Source of the DNA: Burkholderiales bacterium RIFCSPLOWO2_12_FULL_61_40
GTDB taxonomy: Bacteria > Pseudomonadota > Gammaproteobacteria > Burkholderiales > Burkholderiaceae_C
Reading direction: 5' to 3'
NCBI GenBank assembly: GCA_001770935.1
Contig: MESI01000110.1
Coordinates: 1-32,003 of the forward strand
DNA: 32,003 nt
Below are positions 24,413 through 32,003 of the stretch, piece after piece (position 1 is the first letter of the stretch; every line of letters starts with the position of its first letter). The translations under genes and the position numbers were made by a program. The notes beneath the pieces were generated by a model. That model was not told the origin of the DNA. It did no database searches and saw only the letters and a program-made list of their open reading frames with translations.

Positions 24413-25124
24413 CCAGATAGGCAGCCCGCACCTTGGGATCGGTGAGCATCACCTTGGCATCCCCCGTCATGGTGACGATGCCGGATTCCATCACATAACC
24501 ACGGTTGGCAATGGCCAGGGCGCGGCTGGCATTTTGCTCCACCAGCAAAACCGTGACGCCCTGGGCATAGACGTCACGCACCACTTCAAAAATCTTGTCC
24601 ACCATGATGGGAGACAGGCCCATGGACGGCTCGTCCAGCAGCAACACCTTGGGGCGGCTCATCAGGGCGCGCCCCATGGCCAGCATCTGCTGCTCACCGC
24701 CCGACATGGTGCCGGAGAGCTGGTCGCGGCGCTCTTTCAGGCGCGGAAAAATGGTGAACACCTTGTCGATGTCCGCCAGAATGTCGGCCTTGTCGTTGCG
24801 GATGTAGGCGCCCATCTGCAGGTTTTCGAGGATGGTCATGCGGGTGAACACGCCACGGCCTTCCGGCACCATGGCCAGGCCTTGCTTGACCAGGTCCCAA
24901 GGGCCCTGTCCGCGAATGCTTTTGCCCAGGTACTCGATGTCACCGGCCGCAATCGGCAAGGTGCCCGTGATGGCTTTCATGGTGGTGGTTTTGCCCGCGC
25001 CATTGGAGCCGATGAGGGACACCAGTTCACCTTCACGCACTTCAAAATCGACGCCCTTGACAGCCTGGATTCCACCGTAGGAAACCTTGAGGCCTTTTAC
25101 CTGGAGTAAGGTTTTTGTTGTCAT
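24405..25124 (-). CDS. livF: Branched-chain amino-acid ABC transporter ATPase LivF
   Basis: The protein has 239 residues. Walker A is GSNGAGKTTT, the signature is LSGTMSGGEQQMLAMGRAL, and Walker B is VLLLDEPSMGLSP. The PEGRGVFTRMTILENLQMG stretch is typical of LivF. It is the second ATPase of a HAAT-family importer for leucine, isoleucine and valine or related substrates. It follows livG by 9 bases on the minus strand. The downstream EamA gene starts inside its last codons. Confidence 0.96.
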   Translation of the reverse strand: MTTKTLLQVKGLKVSYGGIQAVKGVDFEVREGELVSLIGSNGAGKTTTMKAITGTLPIAAGDIEYLGKSIRGQGPWDLVKQGLAMVPEGRGVFTRMTILENLQMGAYIRNDKADILADIDKVFTIFPRLKERRDQLSGTMSGGEQQMLAMGRALMSRPKVLLLDEPSMGLSPIMVDKIFEVVRDVYAQGVTVLLVEQNASRALAIANRGYVMESGIVTMTGDAKVMLTDPKVRAAYLGE

Positions 25125-25133
25125 TGTTGTTCC

Positions 25134-25904
25134 TTAGTGGCCGCTGGTGCCCAAATACGCTTCAATCACTTTTTCATTCTTTTGCACATCGGCAGGCGTG
25201 CCTTCGGCAATTTGTTTGCCGTAGTCCAGCACGGTCACGCGGTCGCACAGGCCCATCACCAGTTTGACGTCGTGTTCGATGAGCAAAATGGTGCGGTTGT
25301 CTTTGCGGATGCGGTCGATCAGTTCGCGCAGCATCACCTTCTCGGTGGCATTCATGCCCGCAGCGGGTTCGTCCAGCGCGATCAACTGGGGGTCGGTGGC
25401 CAAGGCCCGTGCAATCTCCAGACGCCGCTGGTCGCCGTAACTCAGGGTGCGCGCCTTGTAGGGTGCGAATTTGCCAATGCCCACGTAGTCCAGCAATTCC
25501 TGGGCGCGTTGGGCAATCGCCGCCTCTTCTGCCTTAAAGCTTGCCGTGCGGAACATGGCTCCCATCAACCCGGAGTGGGTGCGGATATGGCGCCCGACCA
25601 TCACGTTTTCCAGTGCCGTCATCTCGGAGAACAGGCGAATATTCTGAAAAGTGCGCGCAATACCGGCTTTCGCCACCAAGTGCACCGCCGTGGGCTGGTA
25701 GGGTTGGTCGGCCAGTTCGAACGAACCGCTGTCCGGCGTGTACAGGCCGGTGAGCACGTTGAAAAACGTGGTCTTGCCCGCGCCGTTGGGGCCGATCAGC
25801 CCGTACACCTGGCCGCGTTTGATTTTAATTCCCACATCGCTCAGGGCCTGCAGGCCGCCGAAACGTTTGGAAACGCCTGAAACGTTAAGTACTGTGTCTG
25901 TCAT
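25134..25904 (-). CDS. livG: Branched-chain amino-acid ABC transporter ATPase LivG
   Basis: The protein has 256 residues from the ATG at 25904 (MTDTVLNVSG). The longer open frame from 25964 would overlap livM and adds no family sequence. Walker A is GPNGAGKTTF, the signature is LSYGDQRRLEIARAL, and Walker B is LIALDEPAAGMN, followed by the C-terminal GEGTP-like segment (AEGTPADVQ) typical of LivG. It pairs with LivF below the LivHM permease. Confidence 0.96.
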   Translation of the reverse strand: MTDTVLNVSGVSKRFGGLQALSDVGIKIKRGQVYGLIGPNGAGKTTFFNVLTGLYTPDSGSFELADQPYQPTAVHLVAKAGIARTFQNIRLFSEMTALENVMVGRHIRTHSGLMGAMFRTASFKAEEAAIAQRAQELLDYVGIGKFAPYKARTLSYGDQRRLEIARALATDPQLIALDEPAAGMNATEKVMLRELIDRIRKDNRTILLIEHDVKLVMGLCDRVTVLDYGKQIAEGTPADVQKNEKVIEAYLGTSGH

Positions 25905-25932
25905 GTTGATTCCGTTCAGCTCTCTGAGCAAC

Positions 25933-27015
25933 TTAAGGCTTGGTGCCCTGCAAAGATTGGCCATGTTCTGGAGAAGGCCACAGGCCGCGCGGACGCATGA
26001 GCATGATGGTGATCATGGCAAGCGCAATCAGCAACTGGCGCAAGATGGAGGCATCCAGCCGTCCGTCAGTCATGGCTTGCAGGGGACCCGCCACATAACG
26101 CAGTACTTCTGGCAGGGCGGACAGCAGCACAGCGCCCAGGATCACGCCAGGCAAGTGCCCGACACCACCCAACACCACCATGGCCACAATCATGATCGAC
26201 TCCATCAAGCTGAAGGATTCGGGTGAAATAAAGCCCTGGAAGGCGCCGAACATGGCGCCAGACACGCCGCCAAAGGTGGCGCCCATGCCGAAGGCCAGCA
26301 ACTTCATGTTGCGGGTGTTGATGCCCATGGCCTTGGCGGCAATTTCGTCTTCACGGATCGCCATCCATGCGCGGCCCACGCGGGACAGTTCCAGGCGGTG
26401 GCAAATCACCACGCTGATGACCACCATGGCCAGGAACAGGTAGTAGTACAGGGACACGGACGCAAACTCAATTCCCAGCAAAGAAACCTTTTTGCCCAGA
26501 TTCAGCCCAAAGAAGGTCACGGGATCAATGGAGCTAATGCCCTTGGGACCGTTGGTGATATTGACCGGGTTGTCCAGGTTGTTCAGGAACACGCGGATGA
26601 TTTCGCCAAAACCCAGGGTCACGATGGCCAGGTAGTCGCCCCGCAAACGCAGGGTGGGCGCGCCCAGCAAAATACCAAAAACACCCGCGCAGGCTGCCGC
26701 GATGGGCACCACGATCCACAGCGGCGTATGCAAGCCTTCAGGAAACATGGCCGCAATAGCCGGGAACGTTTCTATCAGATGCGGTGACGCCAGCAATCCG
26801 TACACATAGGCACCAATGGCAAAAAACGCCACATAACCCAAGTCCAGCAGACCTGCGTAGCCCACCACGATATTCAGTCCCAGGGACAGCAACACAAACA
26901 GCAAGGCCATGTCGGCGATGCGAACCCAGGCGTTACCGAAGCTTTGCAGCAACAAGGGCAGCACCAGCAGGCCGACGGCCGCCAGCAGGAAAACGACGAT
27001 TTTTTGTTGTTTCAT
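25933..27015 (-). CDS. livM: Branched-chain amino-acid ABC permease LivM
   Basis: The 360-residue inner-membrane permease has about ten hydrophobic segments. It has the LivM signatures LNIVVGYAGLLDLGYVAFFA and a LRLRGDYLAIVTLGFGEI stretch, and the cytoplasmic coupling loop SRVGRAWMAIREDEIAAKAMG, which contacts the ATPases. The ATG at 27015 follows AAGGAG; the open frame runs further up to 27057 but would overlap livH. It follows livH by 13 bases. Confidence 0.96.
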   Translation of the reverse strand: MKQQKIVVFLLAAVGLLVLPLLLQSFGNAWVRIADMALLFVLLSLGLNIVVGYAGLLDLGYVAFFAIGAYVYGLLASPHLIETFPAIAAMFPEGLHTPLWIVVPIAAACAGVFGILLGAPTLRLRGDYLAIVTLGFGEIIRVFLNNLDNPVNITNGPKGISSIDPVTFFGLNLGKKVSLLGIEFASVSLYYYLFLAMVVISVVICHRLELSRVGRAWMAIREDEIAAKAMGINTRNMKLLAFGMGATFGGVSGAMFGAFQGFISPESFSLMESIMIVAMVVLGGVGHLPGVILGAVLLSALPEVLRYVAGPLQAMTDGRLDASILRQLLIALAMITIMLMRPRGLWPSPEHGQSLQGTKP

Positions 27016-27028
27016 GGATGAAATCTCC

Positions 27029-27958
27029 TTAGGCGCGATCAGCGACACGTTCGCCAAGCAGGCCCGATGGGCGCAGCGTCAGCACAATGATCAGGACGAT
27101 GAAGGCGAAGATGTCCGAGTAGTGGCTTCCCAGCACGCCGCCGGTCAGGGCACCAATGTAGCCCGCACCAATCGACTCGATCAGCCCCAGCAAAATGGCG
27201 CCCACCACCGCACCGGCCAGATTGCCGATGCCGCCAAACACCGCTGCCGTAAAGGCCTTGAGGCCAGGCAAAAAGCCCATGGCATGTTGCGCGGTGCCGT
27301 AGTTGGATGCGTACATCACACCGGCAATGGCAGCCAGCACGGCACCAATAATGAAGGTGGCAGAAATCACCACATCGGGCTTGACACCCATCAGGCCCGC
27401 CACGCGGGGATTCTCAGCCGTGGCACGCATGGCGCGGCCCAGCTTGGTGTAGTTGACCAGCCACATCAGCAAAGCCAGGGAGACGGCCGTCACGGCCAGG
27501 ATCACCACCTGGGTCGGCGAGATCACCGCTCCGGCAATGTCAATGGGGGTACTGGACAACAGGGTGGGGTAAGACTTGTAGTTGGGTTTCCAGATGATCA
27601 TGGCCAGCGTTTGCAGCAGGATGGACATGCCGATGGCGGTGATCAGGGGAGCCAGTTTGGGGCTGTTGCGCAAGGGGCGGTAGGCCACTTTTTCGATCAC
27701 GAAATTGAGCGTGGCAGCCACCACGCAGGCAATGACCAGGGCCAAAAACAGCACCACATACCCGGGGGTTCCAGGCATGGCATCCTGCATCAAACCGATG
27801 ATGGTCCAGCTGGTCAGGGCACCGACCATCATGACTTCGCCGTGGGCAAAGTTGATCAGGCCAATGATGCCGTACACCATGGTGTAGCCCAGCGCAATGA
27901 GCGCGTACATGCTGCCCAACACCAGACCGTTGATGATCTGCTGTACAAAAATATCCAT
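27029..27958 (-). CDS. livH: Branched-chain amino-acid ABC permease LivH
   Basis: The 309-residue inner-membrane permease opens with QQIINGLVLGSMYALIALG, the classic LivH start. The coupling loop is TKLGRAMRATAENPRVAGLMG. GGAGAAG precedes the ATG at 27958. It is the first gene of a livHMGF operon. No livK-type substrate-binding protein gene is in the window, so it lies elsewhere or beyond the view. The true substrate could be amino acids, amides or urea; branched-chain amino acids are the default reading. Confidence 0.96.
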   Translation of the reverse strand: MDIFVQQIINGLVLGSMYALIALGYTMVYGIIGLINFAHGEVMMVGALTSWTIIGLMQDAMPGTPGYVVLFLALVIACVVAATLNFVIEKVAYRPLRNSPKLAPLITAIGMSILLQTLAMIIWKPNYKSYPTLLSSTPIDIAGAVISPTQVVILAVTAVSLALLMWLVNYTKLGRAMRATAENPRVAGLMGVKPDVVISATFIIGAVLAAIAGVMYASNYGTAQHAMGFLPGLKAFTAAVFGGIGNLAGAVVGAILLGLIESIGAGYIGALTGGVLGSHYSDIFAFIVLIIVLTLRPSGLLGERVADRA

Positions 27959-28445
27959 AAAACTTCTCCGATTTGTGGCCGGCGCCTGAATCAGCGGTTT
28001 GCTGAAGAGCGGTACGGCCTTGTGAGCACTACCAATTCGTAAGCAATAAATCTGCCGCGTAACGACCGAAAAACGACACTGGCAGATTGGTGGACGCGAT
28101 TGTAGCTAAGGGGGCTTGCCATCGCGCTGTTGATTTACATGGGTTTACCCTAAGCGATTTGGATCATCAGTTCAAAAGTGTTTCTATAAGAATGGCTAAT
28201 AGCCAGCGCAAAACCATTCGGTCCAGCGATCCCGCTGCGGCTTGCACGACGCTTGCCGCATTCACACCCAATGGATCTCCACTCCCATAGGACGGACGCT
28301 GCCACGCGCGGCAGCGCGCAGCACGTTTCCCGGCAACTTGGCTGCGACTGTTGAGGGCGCGATCACTATCGCCGCAGTCGCTACGGTATCTATCATGTCG
28401 GCTTTGCCGTGGCCAGGCACGGCGGTTTTTTGCAGGGAGCAGGCG
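27959..28445. other. Intergenic region between divergent livH and flavoprotein genes
   Basis: These 487 bases hold no convincing gene. An 8-base inverted repeat (AATCTGCC at 28049-28056, GGCAGATT at 28081-28088, 24 bases apart) lies about 90-130 bases upstream of livH and could be a regulator site. I cannot assign promoters with confidence. Confidence 0.5.
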
Positions 28446-30305
28446 ATGTTGCGACGTGACTTTTTGAATGGGGCGCTGGCGGGCGCCGGGATGTACTGGG
28501 CGGGCACGACTGCGGCCCAAACGCTCTATCCCCCCGCGCTCACGGGGCTGCGCGGCAGCCATCCGGGCTCCATGGATCTGGCGCACGAGCGCGCCTGGTC
28601 CGGCGCCACGGACCTGCCATCGCCCGAAACGCAGGAACAGTACGATCTGGTGGTGGTGGGCGCAGGCATCAGCGGCCTGGCCACCGCCTATTACTACCAG
28701 CGCGAGCTGCGCAAGGACGCGCGCATCCTCATTCTGGACAACCACGACGACTTTGGCGGCCACGCACGGCGCAACGAGTTCAGCGTGCAGGGGCGGCGCA
28801 TCCTCAGCTACGGTGGCACCCAGTCGCTGGATACCCCGGAGAACTACAGCGCTGTGGCCAAAAGCCTGATGCGCCAGTTGGGGGTGGACCTGGTGGCGCT
28901 ACGCCGCGCCTACGACCTGGACTACTTCCGCCGGCACCGCCTGGGTCTGGGCATGTTCTACGACGCCAAGACCTTTGGCCGCGACGTGTTGTTGCCCAGC
29001 AGCCTGCCCACCCTGAACCATCCCAGCTTCTACGCACGCCACTACGTGCCGGGGATCGGAGTGCCGCCCGCGTTTGCCCAAACACTGGCAAAAGCCCCGC
29101 TCAACCCCACCCAGCGCGCCCAACTGGGCGCGGTGCTGCAAGGCCAACGCCGCAAAACACGCCTGGATCTGGGTGGCGATGGCGAGGACGCATTGCGCTA
29201 CGTGGACGTGCTGCGCCAGGCGTATGGCGTGCAGGACAGTGCGGTTCTGACCCTGCTGTCCATGGCCATGGGCGACGACAGCGCCCTGGGCGCCAGCACC
29301 CTGTCCTGGGACGCGGCACGCGACGGCGGCCTGCTGGGCACCGAGCCTGGGCGCCGTGTGCGCGCACAGGCCGAAGATCTTCCGGTGAATGGCGACGACG
29401 AGGACCTGGACGGCTACTTTTTCCATTTCCCCGACGGCAATGCCACCGTGGCGCGGCTGCTGGCGCAGCGCCTGGTGCCGGGCCTGGCACGGGTGGCCAG
29501 TGCGGCACAGTGCGTGGATGCACGGTTTGACTACGCCCAGCTCGACAGCGAGCGCAACCCGGTGCGCATACGCCTGGGCAGCACCGCGGTGCAGGTATCC
29601 AACCAGGGCCAGGGCACCCGGGTGGTGTATGCGCGCCAGGGGCGCTATGCGGCGGCGCAGGCACCCCACACCGTCATGGCGGGCTGGAGCATGGCCAACG
29701 CGCACATCGTGCAGGGCTTGCCCGAGCGCCAGAAGGCGGCCATGCGCGCCAACCTCAAGCTGCCCTTTGTGTATGCCCAGGTGGTGCTGCGGCGCTGGCA
29801 TGCGCTGCAGCGCTCGGGCATCGGGGTGGCCTATGCGCCTGGCGCGTATTTCCAGTACTGCCAAATGGACTTTCCCGTCAGCTTCGGCGGCCAGGGGCCA
29901 GCCCAGCGCCCGGACGAACCGGCGGTGCTGCTCATGATCCGCCTGCCTGCGCCCATGCTGGACGCCGCCAGCCCCGAGGACCAGATCCGCGCCGGGCGCG
30001 CCGAGGTGCTGGGCACCGACTTCGCGCACTACGAAGCCCAGGTGCTGCGCCAGTTGCAGGCCATGTACGGCGCGCACGGTTTCGACGCCCAGCGCGACGT
30101 GGCCGCGCTCACGGTGAACCGCTGGGGGCATGGTTACACCTGGGACGAAGCCCAGTTCGAGGGGGAACCCGCGCACCGGCTCAGCGCACGCGCCCTGGGC
30201 CGCATCCACATGGCGGGGGCCGACAGCACGGGGCGCGCCTATACGGACGCCGCCATCGACGCGGCATGGCGTGCGGTGGCGGAGATTCGTAGCGCCAAAG
30301 GGTGA
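28446..30305 (+). CDS. Tat-exported FAD-dependent amine-oxidase-like protein (spermidine-dehydrogenase-like)
   Basis: The protein has 619 residues from the ATG at 28446, which follows GGGAG. The open frame extends further upstream but lacks family sequence. A twin-arginine signal (MLRRDFLNGALAGAG) predicts Tat export, folded with its cofactor. YPPALTGLRGSHPGS is a family hallmark. The FAD-binding Rossmann motif is LVVVGAGISGLATAYYY, followed by ILDNHDDFGGHARRNEF and SYGGTQSLDTP. The C-terminus has the second FAD-contact segment HMAGADSTGRAYTDAAIDAAWRA. Homologues are often named spermidine dehydrogenase, but the substrate is not shown here. Confidence 0.85.
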   Translation: MLRRDFLNGALAGAGMYWAGTTAAQTLYPPALTGLRGSHPGSMDLAHERAWSGATDLPSPETQEQYDLVVVGAGISGLATAYYYQRELRKDARILILDNHDDFGGHARRNEFSVQGRRILSYGGTQSLDTPENYSAVAKSLMRQLGVDLVALRRAYDLDYFRRHRLGLGMFYDAKTFGRDVLLPSSLPTLNHPSFYARHYVPGIGVPPAFAQTLAKAPLNPTQRAQLGAVLQGQRRKTRLDLGGDGEDALRYVDVLRQAYGVQDSAVLTLLSMAMGDDSALGASTLSWDAARDGGLLGTEPGRRVRAQAEDLPVNGDDEDLDGYFFHFPDGNATVARLLAQRLVPGLARVASAAQCVDARFDYAQLDSERNPVRIRLGSTAVQVSNQGQGTRVVYARQGRYAAAQAPHTVMAGWSMANAHIVQGLPERQKAAMRANLKLPFVYAQVVLRRWHALQRSGIGVAYAPGAYFQYCQMDFPVSFGGQGPAQRPDEPAVLLMIRLPAPMLDAASPEDQIRAGRAEVLGTDFAHYEAQVLRQLQAMYGAHGFDAQRDVAALTVNRWGHGYTWDEAQFEGEPAHRLSARALGRIHMAGADSTGRAYTDAAIDAAWRAVAEIRSAKG

Positions 30306-30382
30306 GAGCACAACCGGGGATGGCCCAATTCAGGCCTATTGCACGCGGGCCGGAGGCCGGTTGGCGGGCTGCTCGATTGGTA

Positions 30383-32003
30383 TCAGGCCAACTGCCCCAC
30401 CGCCGCCCGCACGATGCTCGCCGCATCCACGCCAAAGTAGCCACGCAAAGCCGCCCGCGTATCGCTGCGGCCAAAGCCGTCGGTACCCAAAGTGAGATAA
30501 CTGCGGCCTGCGGGCAGGTACGCGCGTACGCTCTCCGGCACGGCGCACACGTAGTCGGTGGCGGCGATGATGGGGCCTGCGCTGCCCTGCAATTGCTGCT
30601 GTATGAAGGGCACCGGCGCTGAGGCGTCACCGGCCATTTGGCGCTGCAGGCTGTCGCGGCCGTCGCGTGCCAGCTCACTCCAGCTGGTGACGCTGAACAC
30701 ATCGGCATCCACCCCCTGTGCTGCCAGTGCCTGCGCCGCCTTGATCACCTCGGTCAGAATCGCCCCCGAGCCCAGCAGCGTTACTCTTTTAAGTGAATTC
30801 TGGCCCTGGCCCCCGTCCAATGTGCGTGAGTAGCTAGCAAAATGATAGCAACCGCAAATCACATCCAGCTCGGCTCCGGCGGGCAGGTCGGGCTGGGCGT
30901 AGTTCTCGTTCATCATGGTGACGTAGTAAAAAACATCTTTTTGCTCCACCAGCATCTCGCGCAGCCCAAAGTCGATGATGACCGCCAACTCGCCCGCAAA
31001 CGCCGGGTCATAGGCCTTGCAGTTGGGGATGGTCGCCGCCGCCAGGTGGCTGGTGCCATCCTGGTGCTGCAGGCCCTCGCCGCCCAAGGTGGTGCGCCCC
31101 GAAGTGGCACCCAGCAAGAAGCCCCGGGCGCGCTGGTCCGCCGCAGCCCAGATGGCATCCCCCACGCGCTGGAATCCGAACATGGAGTAATAGATATAGA
31201 AGGGCAGCATCGCCAGACCGTGCACGCTGTAGCTGGTGGCCGCCGCCGTCCAGCTGGCAATGGCCCCGGCCTCGCTGATGCCCTCTTCCAGAATCTGCCC
31301 GTCCAGCGCCTCGCGGTAGCTCAGCACCGAGCCGATGTCTTCGGGCGCGTAACGCTGGCCCACGCTGGAGTAGATGCCCACCTGCTTGAACAGGTTGGCC
31401 ATGCCAAAGGTACGCGCTTCATCGGCCACGATGGGCACGATGCGCGGGCCCAGGGCGGGGTCTTTGAGCAAGTTGCCCAGCATGCGCACAAAGGCCATGG
31501 TGGTGCTCATTTCCTTGCCGCCCGCCTGCAGCGCAAACTGGGCATAGCTCGCCAGTGCGGGCACCGGCACCGGCGCACACGCGGTGTAGCGCTTGGGCAG
31601 GTAGCCGCCCAGGCGCTGGCGTTGCGCGTGCAGGTACTGCATCTCGGGGCTGTCCTCGGCTGGTTTGTAGAACTCCAGGTTGGTGACCTGCGCGTCCGTC
31701 AGGGGCAGGTTGAAGCGGTTGCGAAAGGCGATCAGGTCGGTCTCGTCAAACTTTTTCTGGCTGTGCGTGGTCATCTTGCCTTGGCCCGCGCTGCCCATGC
31801 CGTAGCCCTTTTTGGTGTGCGCCAGGATCACCGTGGGCTGGCCCTGGTGCTTGGCCGCCGCGGCATAGGCGGCGTGGATCTTCACCAGGTCGTGCCCGCC
31901 GCGTTTGAGCCGGTCAATCTGCTCGTCCGTCATGCCCTGGGCCAGGCGCGCCAGTTCTTCGTTCTGGCCAAAGAAGCTGTCGCGGTTGAAGCGCCCGTCC
32001 TTG
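30383..32003 (-). CDS. aceE: Pyruvate dehydrogenase E1 component, homodimeric type (C-terminal part)
   Basis: This E1 decarboxylates pyruvate with thiamine diphosphate and passes the acetyl group to the E2 lipoyl domain. The gene enters from beyond the right edge. Visible are DGRFNRDSFFGQNEE, NRGGHD-like KRGGHDLVKIHAAY, ILAHTKKGYGMGSAGQGK, VPIVADEARTFGM, the ThDP-contact region SEAGAIASWTAAATSYS, and the end VRAAVGQLA. About 540 of the roughly 890 residues of the family are present, the N-terminal part being off the window. A dispersed repeat at 30786-30850 lies in the coding frame near the C-terminal domain. The stop codon is 77 bases from the convergent flavoprotein gene. Confidence 0.96.
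   Translation of the reverse strand, partial: KDGRFNRDSFFGQNEELARLAQGMTDEQIDRLKRGGHDLVKIHAAYAAAAKHQGQPTVILAHTKKGYGMGSAGQGKMTTHSQKKFDETDLIAFRNRFNLPLTDAQVTNLEFYKPAEDSPEMQYLHAQRQRLGGYLPKRYTACAPVPVPALASYAQFALQAGGKEMSTTMAFVRMLGNLLKDPALGPRIVPIVADEARTFGMANLFKQVGIYSSVGQRYAPEDIGSVLSYREALDGQILEEGISEAGAIASWTAAATSYSVHGLAMLPFYIYYSMFGFQRVGDAIWAAADQRARGFLLGATSGRTTLGGEGLQHQDGTSHLAAATIPNCKAYDPAFAGELAVIIDFGLREMLVEQKDVFYYVTMMNENYAQPDLPAGAELDVICGCYHFASYSRTLDGGQGQNSLKRVTLLGSGAILTEVIKAAQALAAQGVDADVFSVTSWSELARDGRDSLQRQMAGDASAPVPFIQQQLQGSAGPIIAATDYVCAVPESVRAYLPAGRSYLTLGTDGFGRSDTRAALRGYFGVDAASIVRAAVGQLA
30786..30850 (-). repeat. Dispersed intragenic repeat, copy 4 (in aceE)
   Basis: On the minus strand the copy has GCTATCATTTTGCTAGC, TACTCACGCA, ACGGGGGCCAGGGCC and AGAATTCACTTAAAA. 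It is the most divergent copy. It is read one base out of phase relative to the other three (as FASYSRTLDGGQGQN) but still keeps aceE open. Confidence 0.7.

Noticed and set aside
28242..28445. N-terminal extension of the flavoprotein to 28242
   Set aside because: The extra 68 residues would precede a perfect Tat signal at ATG 28446, which has its own ribosome-binding site.

Overview
The window looks like chromosome from a high-GC betaproteobacterium of the Burkholderiales, most likely Comamonadaceae (Rhodoferax/Polaromonas/Acidovorax-like). This is inferred from overall gene similarity, the homodimeric-type pyruvate dehydrogenase E1, the tRNA-Thr sequence, and a short intragenic repeat of a type I associate with that family. 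No rRNA, CRISPR array, insertion sequence or integrase was seen.

Layout. 1-2.2 kb (+): yajQ, a periplasmic retropepsin-like protease and a degenerate HD-GYP-like protein. 2.2-6.9 kb (-): plsY, ybaK, an unrecognised small protein, a Tas-type aldo-keto reductase and an acyl-CoA synthetase. 6.9-9.2 kb (+): an alpha/beta hydrolase gene split by a one-base frameshift, a long palindrome, and prfB with its intact programmed +1 frameshift site. 9.25-11.0 kb (+): an overlapping pair, an OLD/RecF-like AAA ATPase and a DUF4276 (TOPRIM-like) protein, which looks like a defence module joined to the next gene. 11.0-15.4 kb (+): a HAD phosphatase, pepN and fbp. 15.45 kb: tRNA-Thr(CGT) with promoter and terminator.

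15.6-20.6 kb (-) is an accessory island beside the tRNA. It holds a broken HNH endonuclease gene, then an intact, tightly overlapping five-gene operon: DUF3696-type AAA ATPase, PIN-like nuclease, Rnl2-like RNA ligase, DUF3800 protein, and a small protein with a possible RNase-like C-terminus. The 3' remnant of an SMC/Rad50-like ATPase gene lies upstream. An ATP sensor with a predicted RNA cutter and an RNA ligase is the strongest candidate here for an undescribed (RNA-directed, possibly anti-phage) system.

20.8-24.4 kb: PAP2 phosphatase, NAD-dependent epimerase-like protein, 2Fe-2S/FAD reductase and EamA exporter. 24.4-28.0 kb (-): livHMGF, a branched-chain amino-acid ABC transporter without its binding protein in view. 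28.4-30.3 kb (+): a Tat-exported FAD amine-oxidase-like protein. 30.4 kb to the end (-): the C-terminal part of aceE, cut by the window edge.

A dispersed repeat of about 55 bp occurs four times inside coding sequences (twice in the acyl-CoA synthetase, once each in pepN and aceE). It always preserves the reading frame, and it lies in a different codon phase in aceE.
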